A stretch of 27,726 nt of DNA from B16-G9 sp964400655. GTDB lineage: Bacteria; Bacteroidota; Bacteroidia; Bacteroidales; F082. The notes under the pieces were generated by a model. The model made no database searches and was not told where the DNA came from. It was given only the letters and a program-made list of their open reading frames with translations. A program made the position numbers and the translations under genes. The DNA lies in assembly GCA_964400655.1 (NCBI GenBank), contig CAYNVN010000101.1:1-27726 (forward strand). Direction: 5' to 3'. Below, piece after piece: positions 26,367-27,726 of the stretch; position 1 is the first letter of the stretch; every line of letters begins with the position of its first letter.

Positions 26367-26747
26367 ATGAATATTCCTGAAAATTTAAAGTACTCCAGCG
26401 ACCACGAGTGGGTTAAAATTGATGGCGACGAAGCCCTGGTAGGCATTACCGATTTTGCTCAAAAAGAGTTGGGCGATATTGTTTTTGTTGAAGTTGAAAC
26501 CGTTGATGAAACATTGGATAAAGAAGAGGTTTTTGGAACCATTGAAGCGGTAAAAACCGTTTCCGACCTGTTGATGCCTGTTGGCGGAACCATCCTTGAG
26601 TTCAACGAAAACCTTGAAGACAATCCGGAACTTATAAATACAACCCCTTATGGTGACGGATGGATAATTAGACTGAAGGTTTCTGACCTGGGTGAAGTGG
26701 ATGATTTGCTTGATGCTGCCGCTTATAAAGAACTGATTGAATCTTAA
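26367..26747 (+). CDS. gcvH: GcvH, glycine cleavage system H protein
   Basis: The 126-residue H protein carries the aminomethyl group between the P, T and L proteins of the glycine cleavage system on a lipoyl-lysine arm. The lipoylation site is Lys63 in FGTIEAVKTVSDL, in the biotinyl/lipoyl-type fold. KYSSDHEWVKIDG and GITDFAQKELGDIVFVE are typical H-protein segments. Length is normal and the ATG at 26367 is the only sensible start. It lies between sprA and the vanZ-like gene. The P, T and L genes are not in this window. Confidence 0.96.
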   Translation: MNIPENLKYSSDHEWVKIDGDEALVGITDFAQKELGDIVFVEVETVDETLDKEEVFGTIEAVKTVSDLLMPVGGTILEFNENLEDNPELINTTPYGDGWIIRLKVSDLGEVDDLLDAAAYKELIES

Positions 26748-26748
26748 A

Positions 26749-27141
26749 ATGGTTCTCAGGGGGTATTGGCCCGCTTTGGCATGGTCCTTGATAATTTTAT
26801 TGCTGACGGGGTTGCCCGGTAACGTTTTTCCCGAAATTAAATCGTTTTGGGACTGGCTGAGCCCCGACAAGGTTGTCCACCTCTTTATTTTTGGTTTGTT
26901 ATCCTTTTTAATACTCTTCGGATACCGCCATAAATACAGTGGAGGCAGCAGGCAAAAACTGGTTTGGGCCGCACTTGGCATTACCATTGTTTATGGTGCT
27001 TTAACCGAAATATTGCAATATTATGTTTTTATAGGCAGAAGCGGTAATGTTTACGATGCTGTTGCCGATATGGTCGGCGCATTTGCAGGTTGGCTGGCAT
27101 TTATTCCGGTTTTTAAAAAAATAAAATCAAAAACGGTCTGA
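26749..27141 (+). CDS. VanZ-like family membrane protein
   Basis: The 130-residue product has about four transmembrane segments. It shows the VanZ-like pattern: a start with WPALAWSLIILLLTGLPG, then DKVVHLFIFGLLSFL, then the acidic/aromatic segment ALTEILQYYVFIGRSGNVYD.VADMVGAFAGW. VanZ of Enterococcus gives low-level teicoplanin resistance, but the role of these small homologues in Bacteroidota is unknown. The ATG at 26749 lies one base after the gcvH stop. A TTG at 26737 would add only four residues and overlap gcvH, and is not preferred. The gene is probably cotranscribed with gcvH. Confidence 0.85.
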   Translation: MVLRGYWPALAWSLIILLLTGLPGNVFPEIKSFWDWLSPDKVVHLFIFGLLSFLILFGYRHKYSGGSRQKLVWAALGITIVYGALTEILQYYVFIGRSGNVYDAVADMVGAFAGWLAFIPVFKKIKSKTV

Positions 27142-27198
27142 TATTAAGATTATTCTTATTTTAGCCGTGTTTCTCACATCTTAAAAAAACAAGATAAA

Positions 27199-27726
27199 AT
27201 GGAATTAAGAAAAACACCGAAAGCTGATTTAGAAAACAAGAAAGGCTACTTTTTTGAGATCGGTATGATCATTGCCTTGCTGGTTGTCTTTGGTGCTTTC
27301 TCAATGAAAAGTTACGACAAAAAAACCGTGAACCAATTGCAGGTGGCAATGGATGATGCTCCTGAAGAGATAATCCCGATTACGGAACAAAAGGTTAAAC
27401 CACCTCCACCTCCACCGCCAAAACAGGTAACTCAAATTAAAATTGTTGAAGACGATGTTGAAGTTGAAGACGATCTGGACATTGACGTTGAGGCCGACGA
27501 TGCTACCGAATTTGAAGAATACATTCCGCCGGAAGAAGAGGAAGAGGAAGTTGAAGAGCAACAAATCTTTCAGGTTGTTGAGAACATGCCTGAATTTCCG
27601 GGTGGCAGGGGCGCTTTGATGAAATATCTTGCAACCAACATTAAATATCCCCCCTATGCCAAAGAGGCAGGTATCCAGGGCCGTGTATTTATCAACTTTG
27701 TTGTTGAAACCGACGGTTCCATCACA
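27199..27726 (+). CDS. TonB-family energy transducer (3' end cut by window edge)
   Basis: The frame from the ATG at 27199 is open for 176 codons to the right edge. It has a short cytoplasmic N-terminus and one transmembrane segment (about 19-35). A Pro run follows (68-74), then a strongly acidic linker (about 83-120) and the start of a TonB C-terminal domain. That domain shows VENMPEFPGGRGALMKYLATN, then IKYPPYAKEAGIQGRVFINFVV. TonB spans the periplasm and passes energy from ExbB/ExbD to outer-membrane transporters. The last part of the domain lies outside the window. It is 57 bp after the vanZ-like gene. A TonB beside sprA is, from memory, common in Bacteroidota. Which receptor it serves is not shown. 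Confidence 0.92.
   Translation, partial: MELRKTPKADLENKKGYFFEIGMIIALLVVFGAFSMKSYDKKTVNQLQVAMDDAPEEIIPITEQKVKPPPPPPPKQVTQIKIVEDDVEVEDDLDIDVEADDATEFEEYIPPEEEEEEVEEQQIFQVVENMPEFPGGRGALMKYLATNIKYPPYAKEAGIQGRVFINFVVETDGSIT

Noticed and set aside
26385..26987. 200-codon open frame antisense to gcvH and the vanZ-like gene
   Set aside because: Both genes on the plus strand are clearly conserved families; the antisense product has no recognisable motif.
1..27726. Search for CRISPR repeats, insertion sequences, tRNA genes and prophage genes
   Set aside because: No regularly spaced repeats, transposase or integrase motifs, or cloverleaf-like sequence were seen; base composition looks even throughout.

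Overview
The window is from a member of the Bacteroidota, most likely class Bacteroidia or a close relative. The evidence is a near-complete set of outer-membrane type IX secretion system (T9SS) genes, several promoter elements of the TAnnTTTG type, moderate A+T richness, and the characteristic gene run ruvA-sprA-gcvH-vanZ-tonB. Genus and species cannot be told from the sequence. Coding density is high, and no gene-free stretch exceeds about 200 bases. I saw no tRNA, rRNA, insertion sequence, prophage or CRISPR array.

Layout. (1) Bases 1-8857, minus strand: a T9SS operon read right to left. It holds two tandem full-length PorU-type sortases (family C25 peptidases, each about 1267 residues) and then PorV, whose last few residues run off the left edge. 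(2) Bases 8858-9059: a divergent control region with promoter elements on both strands, a perfect 14-bp palindrome over the minus-strand -7 box, and an 8+8-bp inverted repeat. (3) Bases 9060-11596, plus strand: a PorP/SprF-family outer-membrane protein and the lipoprotein GldJ, closed by a strong terminator. (4) Bases 11669-14061: murF and anmK, overlapping by ATGA (cell-wall synthesis and recycling). (5) Bases 14058-18253, minus strand: dnaX, a membrane-anchored helix-hairpin-helix protein and a POT-type transporter. (6) Bases 18405-27726, plus strand: ruvA, sprA (2420 codons, TTG start), gcvH, a VanZ-like membrane protein and the first 176 codons of a tonB.

How the genes fit together. SprA forms the outer-membrane translocation pore of the T9SS. 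PorV carries or shuttles substrates from the pore to PorU, the cell-surface sortase that removes the C-terminal sorting domain. GldJ and the PorP/SprF protein belong to the periplasmic and outer-membrane parts of the T9SS/gliding machinery. The inner-membrane motor genes (gldL/porL, gldM/porM, gldN/porN) are not here and must lie elsewhere. The housekeeping genes between the T9SS genes are ordinary in themselves. The most unusual feature is the tandem pair of sortases, both keeping the His and Cys of the catalytic dyad. The palindrome-covered promoter that would drive them is the next most interesting point.
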